From: a virus
Length of the DNA stretch: 64,000 nt
Direction: 5' to 3' (one strand)
Virus record (IMG/VR): IMGVR_UViG_3300031857_024884
Location: 124,001-188,000 of that record
The notes beneath the pieces are model-generated. The model worked only from the letters and a program-made list of their open reading frames with translations, was not told where the DNA came from and did not search any database. The translations under genes and the position numbers were made by a program. Each line of letters starts with the position of its first letter. Position 1 is the stretch's first letter. Shown here one piece after another: positions 49,061 to 57,166 of this stretch.

Positions 49061-50620
49061 TTATGTTTTTGATTGGATAGGTTGTAGAGCGCTTTGTGTT
49101 CCGCTCATTAAAGTTTCTTTTGTTTTATCAACTAAATTTGACATTTTGGTATTAACGTTTTTAAGTGACGGACAAATAAAACTAGCAATTCCGTTCTCAA
49201 TATTTTGAGCCAACTGCGTATCATCAATAGCGTCCATCACACCATTTCTAATTATAGTAATAATGGCATCAGCGTTTTCGACTTTAGGTTGCATTTTGGC
49301 TAAAACAGTTTCTACAACACTCTTAGTTAAAAACTTAGACAAAAATTTACAATCCGTTAATTTACTAATGTCTGATATGTTAAGATTACCAATAGAAGTA
49401 CTGATAAATTGTCCAAACCATCCATCAGGGTCAATAGGGGTTAATTTTTTAACTATTAATTTTACTAAAAATTCTTTAAATGATGGTATAATTGAGTCCG
49501 CCCCATATCCAAAAATACTTTTTAACATATCCCAAAAACCTTCATTGATTAATTCTTTACTATAATTTTGATTATTTAAATCATTAATTTCTGATAATAA
49601 ATTTTTGAAAAATTGTTCTTTTTGTTTTTTAGTATTGAATTTAGCGTTTTCAGCAATAACCATAAATCTTTGATTTATAATTTTTTCTTCTGAAATTATT
49701 TTTTTTCTTTTGCTAATAGCGGTTTTTTCTAAATTTTCTTTTACAATATTTTTTAATAATTGTTGGGACTCGGTCATTGCTTTTCTTGTTGAATTTTCAG
49801 TATTTGTTTCGTCTGAATTTTCATCGTCAGATTTATTACCTAATAAATCAGGTATTCCAAAAGAACCCTTATCATTAGAAATTTTCTCTAACTGATTTTT
49901 AGTCATTCCCATCGTGAAATAAAATTTAAATCTACTATTACAAGCTTTAATACCATCTTTCCAACTAAAAAGTTCCTTTTCAGTTACTTTAGTATTTAAT
50001 TTTCTTAGTTCATTATAATCACCTATAAAGTTAGCACAAAAAGCTCTATCATTATAATTTTTTTGTTTTACATAACGATTTAATTTTCTAATAATTTCAT
50101 TGGTATCCGCAGACTCTATTGATTGAGCGTTAACAACATCTTTTCTTTTCCAAACAACAATATTCTCAGGAATATTATCCTTTTCAAAACCAGGTAATGT
50201 GTTAACTTTAACCTCTTCAAAATTATTTATTATATCTAATGTTGGTTTTTCCATTTGATATAAAGGTTCTCCTGTAGATGTTTTACTATTTTTAATTAAA
50301 TTATCTAAACTTTTTTGTTGATAGTCGGTTAATTTTTGTTGAGTTTCCGCCGGATTTGCGGTTGAGTCTACTGATGGTAAAACACATTTTTTAGTTGATA
50401 TTTTTTTTGTTTTTAAATTTTTGGCAGTTAAAACACCATCTTTAGGAGGGAAAAATATTACAGTACTTCCTTTACTACTCTTACCATACCAAACTGTTTT
50501 ACCACTTTTGGTTTTACCAATTTTTCCATCAGTTAACCATGTTGGCATACATTTATTACTAACCGCCTGTTTTAATAAATCTATATCTGTTTGGGTAGAA
50601 ACTTGCTCGTTTAATTTCAT
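49061..50620 (-). CDS. head-cargo protein with internal LINE site
   Basis: 519 aa. N-terminus MKLNE-QVSTQTDIDLLKQAV has an early LNE; a second, stronger site KELINE-G is at E360, matching the capsid site. So protease could release a C-terminal 159-residue part starting GFWDMLKSIFGYGADSI. The middle contains helical linkers. No catalytic motif recognised. Encoded next to the annexin-like cargo gene and others of the same type. Confidence 0.55.
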   Translation of the reverse strand: MKLNEQVSTQTDIDLLKQAVSNKCMPTWLTDGKIGKTKSGKTVWYGKSSKGSTVIFFPPKDGVLTAKNLKTKKISTKKCVLPSVDSTANPAETQQKLTDYQQKSLDNLIKNSKTSTGEPLYQMEKPTLDIINNFEEVKVNTLPGFEKDNIPENIVVWKRKDVVNAQSIESADTNEIIRKLNRYVKQKNYNDRAFCANFIGDYNELRKLNTKVTEKELFSWKDGIKACNSRFKFYFTMGMTKNQLEKISNDKGSFGIPDLLGNKSDDENSDETNTENSTRKAMTESQQLLKNIVKENLEKTAISKRKKIISEEKIINQRFMVIAENAKFNTKKQKEQFFKNLLSEINDLNNQNYSKELINEGFWDMLKSIFGYGADSIIPSFKEFLVKLIVKKLTPIDPDGWFGQFISTSIGNLNISDISKLTDCKFLSKFLTKSVVETVLAKMQPKVENADAIITIIRNGVMDAIDDTQLAQNIENGIASFICPSLKNVNTKMSNLVDKTKETLMSGTQSALQPIQSKT

Positions 50621-50639
50621 TTTATTTAATTTTTAATAA

Positions 50640-51539
50640 TTAATTGTCAATATCACTCATATTATCATCAACAATTGAGTCTTCATCTTCGTCAGCCGCA
50701 GGGGCTTTGGAATTATTTTCATAATCAGATTTATATTTTTCCCAAGCTCTTCTTGTGTTAGGACCACAAACTCCATCAATTCCGTCTTCATTTGCTCCAT
50801 ATCTTCCTAAGATTGTGGTATCTTTAATTGTATTAACAACATAAGTTTGGAAATCAATAACTTCTTTTCTTGTTCCATTACCAATAGGGCATTTGTTTTT
50901 AACAATATTATTTTCGGTTTTGGCGGTATTAGTCTCAGGATTTGTTTCTTCAGATTTTGCCTTTTCTAAGTCTTCTTTAGCATCTTCTATTTGGGGAGCA
51001 ATTCCTGTCCAAACATATTTTTTGAAATCTTCTCCGTCTATATCAGAATCTAAATCATCAAATAAATCTCCAAAAGTTTGTTGGTAATACTTATACATCG
51101 CACACAAGTCAGAAACTGTTGACATACCGACTAATGCAGATTTTATTGATGGTCTATCAGTACCAACACCTTCAATAGCGTTATAAATTTGTTCTGCCGC
51201 TACTCTATGTTCTTGTTTACCTAATGTTGGTTTTAAATTTTTATAAATTTCAGTATTACACCCTTCAAAAAACGACTTAGTTTTTGCAAATGAGTCTCCC
51301 CCACCCCAAACACCATTTATCCAAGCACCAACACCAGCAACTACTGCCGCTCCACCTGCCCAAAGCCAAGGTGCTGCTATGGTTATCGCCGGAATTACAA
51401 GTGGTGCAATTTCATTGATTGATTTTTTATTTTTTAATTTCTGTTCATTTTCAGATAATGTTTTTTTTGTATCATAATTCATTAATAATATACTTCTTAT
51501 TAACTCATCATTTCCTTCGTTTAAACTATATTTTCCCAT
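50640..51539 (-). CDS. head-cargo protein: targeting peptide, membrane helix, annexin-like repeat, PG-binding-like end
   Basis: 299 aa. The targeting-type N-terminus ends KKSINE-I (E43). Next a strongly hydrophobic segment (PLVIPAITIAAPWLWAGGAAVVAGVGAWI), so the processed protein could enter a membrane. Residues ~105-165 (YNAIEGVGTDRPSIKSALVG, then YYQQTFGDLFDDLDSDIDGED) follow the annexin repeat pattern (A-I-x-G-x-G-T-D, then Y...G..L..D...G). The C-terminal region has ANEDGIDGVCGPNTRRAWEKY, like a PG-binding repeat. An ejected pore or wall-crossing factor is a plausible role. Confidence 0.6.
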   Translation of the reverse strand: MGKYSLNEGNDELIRSILLMNYDTKKTLSENEQKLKNKKSINEIAPLVIPAITIAAPWLWAGGAAVVAGVGAWINGVWGGGDSFAKTKSFFEGCNTEIYKNLKPTLGKQEHRVAAEQIYNAIEGVGTDRPSIKSALVGMSTVSDLCAMYKYYQQTFGDLFDDLDSDIDGEDFKKYVWTGIAPQIEDAKEDLEKAKSEETNPETNTAKTENNIVKNKCPIGNGTRKEVIDFQTYVVNTIKDTTILGRYGANEDGIDGVCGPNTRRAWEKYKSDYENNSKAPAADEDEDSIVDDNMSDIDN

Positions 51540-51572
51540 TTTATTTTTATTTTTATTTTATAAATATTCTAG

Positions 51573-51830
51573 TTATAGTAAAGTATTCGCCTTTCCTCGA
51601 TTTATTTTTACAGTATCTCTCCATTTTGTCAAACCTATTTGATTTGCGGGGCCTCTTGTAACCCCGCTTTCCCATTTTGTTACTGTAGGATATTCTGCTG
51701 CAGTTCCTCCACCTCCAGCTGCCGCTCCTCCACCTCCCGCAGGAGCATCTTGTTCACCAACCTCACCTTTACTTTCGGTTGTCGTATATTTTTTCATTAA
51801 ATTTATTAAATAGTTAATATCACTTTCCAT
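51573..51830 (-). CDS. small Gly-rich virion-type protein
   Basis: 85 aa. A short helix MESDINYLINLMKKYTTTESK (targeting-like) is followed by an Ala/Gly-rich linker (GGGGAAAGGGG) and a compact end with YPTVTKWESGVTRGPANQIG. Not recognised, but its layout suggests a linker-borne virion or cargo component. Same operon as the 102-aa gene upstream (one base apart). Confidence 0.5.
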   Translation of the reverse strand: MESDINYLINLMKKYTTTESKGEVGEQDAPAGGGGAAAGGGGTAAEYPTVTKWESGVTRGPANQIGLTKWRDTVKINRGKANTLL

Positions 51831-51831
51831 A

Positions 51832-52140
51832 TTAAAATAACTCTGGTTTTGGTAATCTATTAGGATAAACTAAATAATACTCATTTAAAAATGAAATTAC
51901 TTCATCAAATCCTATCCCATTATCTAAATCATCATACATATCGTAATCAAATTCATCATCAAGGTCTTCATTTATTCTTACTTTTTCAAATAAAAACCCT
52001 GTTTCAAATTCTTCCAAATTTTCAATTTCAATAGTGTCTTGTCTTATTTCATCTTCACTATCATCAATTGTTCTAAATGTTACCTCCAATATATTTGAAG
52101 TTTCATCAACATAAAAAGATACTAATTCTTTAACTTCCAT
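51832..52140 (-). CDS. hypothetical acidic protein, 102 aa
   Basis: Very acidic (DDSEDEIRQDTIEIENLEEFE, DDEFDYDMYDDLDNG). Contains VRINE-D, the cleavage-type tripeptide, near the middle. No fold recognised; perhaps a DNA mimic or scaffold-like element by composition only. Confidence 0.45.
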   Translation of the reverse strand: MEVKELVSFYVDETSNILEVTFRTIDDSEDEIRQDTIEIENLEEFETGFLFEKVRINEDLDDEFDYDMYDDLDNGIGFDEVISFLNEYYLVYPNRLPKPELF

Positions 52141-52176
52141 AATTTAAAATATTAAATAACTTTTTAATAAACTAAA

Positions 52177-52647
52177 TTAATAGTTTTTAAAACGTTTAAA
52201 CATATCTAAACTTTTATTTACACTCTCTGTTAAAGATGAAATTTCTTCTTCATCTAAATTTTCTAAATCATCTAATTTTAATTCAAACTCAGTAGATTTG
52301 TCTTCATGACCAAATGTTCCGTGTTCTAAATCATAATCGCCGTCTCCTATGGTGTCAAGTCCTGTGAATTCATCATCTTCTAATGGGACACTAGTCTCGA
52401 TATTTTGAGATGGAGTTAATTCGGAACTAATATGAGCATCTTCATTTATTCTCATATTACGATATTCACCAACCTCACCTTTATTATTAACGGTGATTCC
52501 CGCTTTATCATTTGCAAAGTCTTGAACATATAAAGGTTGTTCATTTGATTGATTATATCTTGTTACATAACCATCATAAAGGTCTTTATGTTGGTCTAGG
52601 ATGTTTTTTCTTTCCTCATTTGTCATTTTAAAAAAGTATGCGTTCAT
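52177..52647 (-). CDS. acidic protein with targeting-like N-terminus
   Basis: 156 aa. Start MNAYFFKMTNEERKNILDQHK; the helix MTNEERKNILDQHKDLYDGY recalls short N-terminal segments of virion cargo, and MRINE-D follows near residue 67. The rest is acidic and probably disordered, ending in a basic helix (VNKSLDMFKRFKNY). The ATG could also be at the internal Met8. Overlaps the upstream gene by 4 bases. Confidence 0.5.
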   Translation of the reverse strand: MNAYFFKMTNEERKNILDQHKDLYDGYVTRYNQSNEQPLYVQDFANDKAGITVNNKGEVGEYRNMRINEDAHISSELTPSQNIETSVPLEDDEFTGLDTIGDGDYDLEHGTFGHEDKSTEFELKLDDLENLDEEEISSLTESVNKSLDMFKRFKNY

Positions 52648-52943
52648 AATTTTGTTTTTCTATAAATATTACGTTTATAGGAAGTTTCTCCTAATCTTTT
52701 TTTTCTTCTATTTCTAAGGTCTTCTTCAAAATCGGATTCTAATACCCATTTATCCACATTACTTATTAAAGAATAGTTTCTACCGCTTTCAACATCTTCC
52801 CATTCCATTTTATATTGTACAATTCCTTGAACTCTTTGACCATTATCTCCAACAACTCCTCTTGTGAATGGAGGTAGTGATTCACCATCCATATGTATTA
52901 GGACAACTCTATCTCCTTCTTTTAAACTCGGATTTCTTTCCAT
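52644..52943 (-). CDS. hypothetical protein, 99 aa
   Basis: Start MERNPSLKEGDRVVLIHMDGES at 52943, after a TATTTATT element on the minus strand. The N-terminal half looks like a small SH3-like barrel (GDRVVLIHMDG...TRGVV...Y.MEWED); the C-terminus is basic. Often such proteins bind nucleic acid, but this is a guess. The start region is divergent with the 210-aa gene. Confidence 0.5.
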   Translation of the reverse strand: MERNPSLKEGDRVVLIHMDGESLPPFTRGVVGDNGQRVQGIVQYKMEWEDVESGRNYSLISNVDKWVLESDFEEDLRNRRKKRLGETSYKRNIYRKTKL

Positions 52944-52975
52944 AAATTTATTTTTAATAATAAATATATTCAAAG

Positions 52976-52983
52976 TATTTATA
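52976..52983 (+). promoter_or_regulatory. late-type promoter element before the 210-aa cargo gene
   Basis: AGTATTTATATATCGT followed by ATG: the box ends six bases before the start codon, so a leaderless or nearly leaderless mRNA is predicted also for this promoter class. Confidence 0.5.
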
Positions 52984-52989
52984 TATCGT

Positions 52990-53622
52990 ATGGCAATTAC
53001 AATTATTATAACTGAAAGTCAAAAAAGAAGACTTATAAATGAAGGTGGTGGTGGAGGTAATTTCTCTGAGGTTATCAAAAGAAACTATGATTTAGTTAAA
53101 GATATTATAAGTAAATCATCATCTCAAATAGGTTTAAATTTAGAATTTTTACTCACTTGGGGAGCAAGTATTGGGGGATTTGTAGGTCCTTTAAATGACT
53201 TTATTGCTAATCAAAACCCAGAATTTTCAGATTTAGATATTAGTTTAATATTAACAGGGATTATTGCCTCTTATTATATTGATAACAAATCTTTGGTAAA
53301 TAAAATTACCACAATAATAAAAGAAAAAGGATTAACTGAGTCTTTTAAAAAATATCTAAGAAAAAGTAGAGAACTTAAAAAAGTATTTGTCGAGTTTATT
53401 GGTAGTTTAGGTATTACATTACACAAAGTAACTAACATTCTAAGTTACACATTTATTTTACCATTACTACCTATGTTATATGATATGGCAAAAACTGGTG
53501 CAGATTCCAAAGATATAAAAGAATTGGTAACAAGATTAACAGGATTTGGAGTATTAACTGTATCAGGTATCGTATTAAAAGAATTAATAACTAAGGTAGT
53601 TAGAAGATTTAAAGGAAAATAA
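52990..53622 (+). CDS. head-cargo membrane protein
   Basis: 210 aa from the ATG at 52990. MAITIIITESQKRRLINE-G (E18) is the clearest targeting/cleavage peptide in the window, followed by a Gly-rich linker. The remainder has several hydrophobic helices (FLLTWGASIGGFVGPLNDF, ISLILTGIIASYYI, TFILPLLPMLYDMA, GVLTVSGIVLKELI) and a basic end. A membrane protein inside a head would have to act after ejection, for example in DNA passage through the inner membrane (inference). Confidence 0.6.
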   Translation: MAITIIITESQKRRLINEGGGGGNFSEVIKRNYDLVKDIISKSSSQIGLNLEFLLTWGASIGGFVGPLNDFIANQNPEFSDLDISLILTGIIASYYIDNKSLVNKITTIIKEKGLTESFKKYLRKSRELKKVFVEFIGSLGITLHKVTNILSYTFILPLLPMLYDMAKTGADSKDIKELVTRLTGFGVLTVSGIVLKELITKVVRRFKGK

Positions 53623-54180
53623 TTACATATTTTCCAATATAGAATCGGTTACAATTTTCTGTTCTTCATCAGTTAAATTGTGTATATCTAAATGTTTTAC
53701 AAACCATTTTTTAATCAATATCTCGGCAGGTGTTTTTGTTAATTTTGATAATCTTTTAAAACCTTTTGATTGAGCATCAAGTTCTTCAGGTAAAAGATAA
53801 TATTCCAATGGTGGTAAATCTTCATTATCTCTATCATCCAATTCACCGTTATAGTTTTGTATTGAGTGTTGTAATTCGTGCGTAACAACTTCATTTAACT
53901 CACCAATTAAGTCATACATATTTTTTTCTAATGTATTTGGGTTAAACATAACTAATACCTCAACTACATCATCTTCGGTAGAATAATAAGCGTTAACAAT
54001 AAAATTGTCTGAATTTAGGTTATGTTTTAACGTCACCTCAACTCCAACTTGAACAGGGAATCTGCCAACAGAATAAAAATCATTATCTTCAGGTAGATAA
54101 ATTAAACCCGTTTTTTTATTTTTAACAATATTAACAATATCTCTTATTATTGTTCTTATTAATAGTCTACCTCTTTTCAT
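53623..54180 (-). CDS. putative zinc metallopeptidase (HExxH)
   Basis: 185 aa from the ATG at 54180. Zincin motif NEVVTHELQHSIQNYNGE with a downstream LLPEELDAQSKGF, whose Glu may be the third ligand. No signal peptide, so cytosolic. Family not known to me; the arrangement recalls minimal metallopeptidases of phages. TATCTTTG-TATT stands directly before the ATG (54185-54192), giving a leaderless mRNA, though a good -33 element is not obvious. Confidence 0.65.
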   Translation of the reverse strand: MKRGRLLIRTIIRDIVNIVKNKKTGLIYLPEDNDFYSVGRFPVQVGVEVTLKHNLNSDNFIVNAYYSTEDDVVEVLVMFNPNTLEKNMYDLIGELNEVVTHELQHSIQNYNGELDDRDNEDLPPLEYYLLPEELDAQSKGFKRLSKLTKTPAEILIKKWFVKHLDIHNLTDEEQKIVTDSILENM

Positions 54181-54259
54181 AATACAAAGATACGAATTTT
54201 TTATTAAATTTTGGTTATTACAAAAAAATTTATTATAATTGATTATCAATTAGTTAATT

Positions 54260-55291
54260 ATGAATAAAAAGTTTGATTTTAAGGACATTACATTAGTTCC
54301 TGAAGCAATTAGTTCGGTTAATTCAAGAAAAGAAATTAATCCTTATAATGAAAATGGTAATTTACCAATTATGGTTTCACCAATGGATACCGTTGTTGAT
54401 GAAGAAAATTGTAGTTTATTTTTAGACCAAGCATTAGAGGTCTGTTTACCGAGAGGCGTATTTTCAGAAAGAAGTGAACCATTTAATTCAATATCATTAT
54501 CAGATTTTGAAGAGGTTGTTAATTGGTATGAAGATGGTAGTATTGAATCTGAGACAACAAGATTTTTGGTTGATATTGCAAATGGTCATATGAAAAAATT
54601 ACACGAATTATCCGAGAGATTTACTAAAATTAGAAAATCTGATAAACATCAGATAATGGTTGGTAATATTGCAAACCCTAACACATTTGAAAAGTTTTGC
54701 GAAATTGGAGTTGATTATGTTAGAGTCGGTATTGGTGGTGGTAGCGGATGTTTAACTTCGGCAAATACAGGCGTTCATTATCCAATGGCATCTCTAATCT
54801 CAGAATGTTACAGAATTAAAGAATATGGTGGTTATAAAACAAAAATAATTGCTGACGGTGGTTTTAGAAATTATGATGATATTATAAAAGCATTGGCTTT
54901 AGGTGCTGATTATGTTATGTTGGGTGGAGTATTAAATAAAACTTTAGAATCTTGTTCTACAACAATGTTATTTAATCTAATACCAATTAATCAAACATAT
55001 TCTAAGATAATTTGGGAAGAAATGCCATTACTAAAGAAATATTTGTATAAGGGTTTTAGAGGTATGAGTACCAAAGAAGTTCAAGATAAGTGGGGTAAAA
55101 CAGAACTAAAAACATCTGAAGGGATAAGTAAAACAAATAAAGTGGAATACACTTTAAGTGGGTGGGTTGAGAATTTAGAGGACTATTTAAGGTCGGCGAT
55201 GTCTTACACCAACTCTAATACACTTGAAGAATTTAAGGGTTCTGAGTATGTTTTTATTACTCAAAACGCTCTTAATCGTTTTAATAAATAG
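54260..55291 (+). CDS. GMP reductase / IMP dehydrogenase-like enzyme
   Basis: 343 aa, the size of GMP reductase and without the CBS domains of IMPDH. TIM-barrel motifs: FDFKDITLVP, VSPMDTVVD, the catalytic Cys loop GIGGGSGCLTSANTGVHYP (C164), IIADGGFRNYDDIIKALALGADYVMLGG and the flap YKGFRGMSTKEVQ. It would change purine nucleotide balance during infection. The promoter appears to be TTTTGG...TATAATTG upstream on the plus strand. Confidence 0.85.
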   Translation: MNKKFDFKDITLVPEAISSVNSRKEINPYNENGNLPIMVSPMDTVVDEENCSLFLDQALEVCLPRGVFSERSEPFNSISLSDFEEVVNWYEDGSIESETTRFLVDIANGHMKKLHELSERFTKIRKSDKHQIMVGNIANPNTFEKFCEIGVDYVRVGIGGGSGCLTSANTGVHYPMASLISECYRIKEYGGYKTKIIADGGFRNYDDIIKALALGADYVMLGGVLNKTLESCSTTMLFNLIPINQTYSKIIWEEMPLLKKYLYKGFRGMSTKEVQDKWGKTELKTSEGISKTNKVEYTLSGWVENLEDYLRSAMSYTNSNTLEEFKGSEYVFITQNALNRFNK

Positions 55292-55295
55292 GGGG

Positions 55296-55877
55296 TTATT
55301 TAAGGGTGACTTTTATTTTTAGGTCACCTTTACCTTTAATTACTCTGTGGAAAACGCCTTCAGGTATGTGATATTTTTTACCTTTAAGTAATTTTTTTGG
55401 TAATTCGTTATCCATTTGTAAGAACCAATTATTACTTTCAATTACCTCAACTATTCTATTTTCTCTATCTCTATGCCATTTCAATTCATCACTTTCAACA
55501 GACTCTTTAAAAACTCTAACTTTAGTATTTTCAGAAATACTAATTTGGTCGAATGGTACATTAGGCATAAGAGTTCTCTTATTAAAAAAATATCTAAAAT
55601 TCCAAATGTCAAGTCCAAGATGGGATAAACAAGTTTTTAACTCTTCCCAAACAACATCACTAAAAGAAACAGTCTCGCCGTCATCATCTTCAATAGAATG
55701 TTCTAATCTTATTGGTTCACTATCAATAAAAATCCAAAATTTACCGTCATTACCTTTTCTAATGTCGTGAACATATATATCAATATCGTGGTCAATAGAG
55801 TATTCATCGATAATTTGTTGATTACCGAATTCTTTAAAATAATAGTTAATAAAATTAATTAATTTTTCTTTTTTCAT
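55296..55877 (-). CDS. hypothetical protein with cupin-like C-terminal domain
   Basis: 193 aa. N-terminal helical region, then a C-terminal segment LKWHRDRENRIVEVIES, WFLQMDNELP, LLKGKKYHIPEGVFHRVIKG that follows the cupin strand pattern with candidate metal ligands (H, D/E, H). Phage proteins of this kind are uncharacterised. It follows the 193-aa virion-type gene with one base between, hence co-transcribed. Confidence 0.55.
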   Translation of the reverse strand: MKKEKLINFINYYFKEFGNQQIIDEYSIDHDIDIYVHDIRKGNDGKFWIFIDSEPIRLEHSIEDDDGETVSFSDVVWEELKTCLSHLGLDIWNFRYFFNKRTLMPNVPFDQISISENTKVRVFKESVESDELKWHRDRENRIVEVIESNNWFLQMDNELPKKLLKGKKYHIPEGVFHRVIKGKGDLKIKVTLK

Positions 55878-55878
55878 A

Positions 55879-56460
55879 TTACCAACTCCTTGAAGACTTT
55901 AACCCCAATTTTTTACGATATCTTGATACATTACAACTCCAATATCCTGCGGTAGTCCTATCTTTCTTTTGGTCGCATTTGTGTCTTGCCCTAAATGATT
56001 TTGCTCTACCCTTACTAGCATTTTTAATTCTTAAATTAGGGTCTCCAAATGTAACTTTTTTAACAGTTCCTTTTGGTGTTTTAACATATACGGCAAACTT
56101 TTTAGGTCCTCCTGGCGTTCTAAATGGACTACCTAATTTTACATTTTTACCTCTATGTTTTGCCTCATTTAAAACTTCTTCTAAATCTTCTTCATACATT
56201 GGAGCGTCAAGCCAAACCTCTTCACCATTTTCAAGTAACACTTTTTTACCTAAATCAGACTCCATTATCCATATATCATCTTCACCTAAACTAATTAAGT
56301 TTTTATTATATAAGTTTCTAACTTCATTTATAAGGTCAAAAAATTTATCGGAGTAAACTCTAAATATATTTTCAGATAAAGGTATTTCATTAACAATATG
56401 ATACATTAACTCATCAGATACCTTTGTATTTTTAACTAATTTCATTGGTGTTGATTCCAT
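55879..56460 (-). CDS. virion-type protein with LNE-A site and basic Cys-containing domain
   Basis: 193 aa. The N-terminal ~110 residues are helical and end EEVLNE-A, a cleavage-type signature. The C-terminal domain is strongly basic (KHRGKNVKLGSPFRTPGGPK, FGDPNLRIKNASKGRAKSFRARHKC...YWSC) with two conserved-looking Cys. I recall this domain from T4-like marine phages, where it is uncharacterised; a DNA-binding head-core component is plausible. The cut would free the basic domain inside the head. Confidence 0.6.
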   Translation of the reverse strand: MESTPMKLVKNTKVSDELMYHIVNEIPLSENIFRVYSDKFFDLINEVRNLYNKNLISLGEDDIWIMESDLGKKVLLENGEEVWLDAPMYEEDLEEVLNEAKHRGKNVKLGSPFRTPGGPKKFAVYVKTPKGTVKKVTFGDPNLRIKNASKGRAKSFRARHKCDQKKDRTTAGYWSCNVSRYRKKLGLKSSRSW

Positions 56461-56500
56461 AATATTTGTCTTTCCAAATAAATATCCTTATAATTGTATT

Positions 56501-56926
56501 ATGGATGAAAAAGTTTTATACATAGTTCGTGGATTACCTGGTAGTGGTAAATCAACATTCGCTAAAAAATTGGTTAATTCAGATTTTTTGGTGTGTGAGG
56601 CGGACAAATATTTTATTGATAAAGAAACAGGTGAATATAAGTTCGATGGGTCTAAGATAAAAGATGCTCATAAGTATTGTCAGGATTTAGTTGAGACTTA
56701 TATGAAAGATAGTATGGTTAACGACCAATGGTATCGTGAGATTGTAGTTTCTAACACTTTTACTATGGAGTGGGAAATGACACATTATTTTGAACTGTCG
56801 AAAAAATATGGTTATAAAGTGTTTACTATCATTGTTGAAAATAGACATAATGGAGAGAATGTTCACGGAGTTCCTGATGATAAAATCGAACAGATGAAAG
56901 ATAGATTTGAAATTAAATTACATTAA
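56501..56926 (+). CDS. P-loop kinase (polynucleotide-kinase-like)
   Basis: 141 aa. RGLPGSGKSTFAKKL (Walker A), then VCEADKYFIDKETGEYKFDG and VVSNTFTMEWEM, which match the 5'-kinase half of T4 PNK and related AAA_33 kinases. No phosphatase domain is fused. With Rnl1 and cREC it could re-phosphorylate broken RNA ends. Leaderless promoter: TATAATTG-TATT-ATG. Confidence 0.75.
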   Translation: MDEKVLYIVRGLPGSGKSTFAKKLVNSDFLVCEADKYFIDKETGEYKFDGSKIKDAHKYCQDLVETYMKDSMVNDQWYREIVVSNTFTMEWEMTHYFELSKKYGYKVFTIIVENRHNGENVHGVPDDKIEQMKDRFEIKLH

Positions 56927-56927
56927 A

Positions 56928-57122
56928 ATGAAAAACTTTTTTATTTTTATATTAGTGATAATAAGGTTAGCAATTATGATTAATATTGTTTACTTATTAT
57001 TTGTGTCGTGGAAAGACTCTTCAGGGGTTGAGTTTCAAAAACTAACTTGGTGGGTTTATTTTATGATATTTGATATTTGGCTCGAAAAGACCGTTCAGAT
57101 TAACGAAAAAAATCTTGATTAA
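56928..57122 (+). CDS. small membrane protein, 64 aa
   Basis: Start MKNFFIFILVIIRLAIMINIV at 56928, just after the kinase stop. One or two hydrophobic helices (to ~26, and around YFMIFDIW). Not recognised. Likely co-transcribed with the kinase gene. Confidence 0.5.
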   Translation: MKNFFIFILVIIRLAIMINIVYLLFVSWKDSSGVEFQKLTWWVYFMIFDIWLEKTVQINEKNLD

Positions 57123-57166
57123 TTCTTATTATAGATATATTTATATGTGTATAATAATATTTAATT

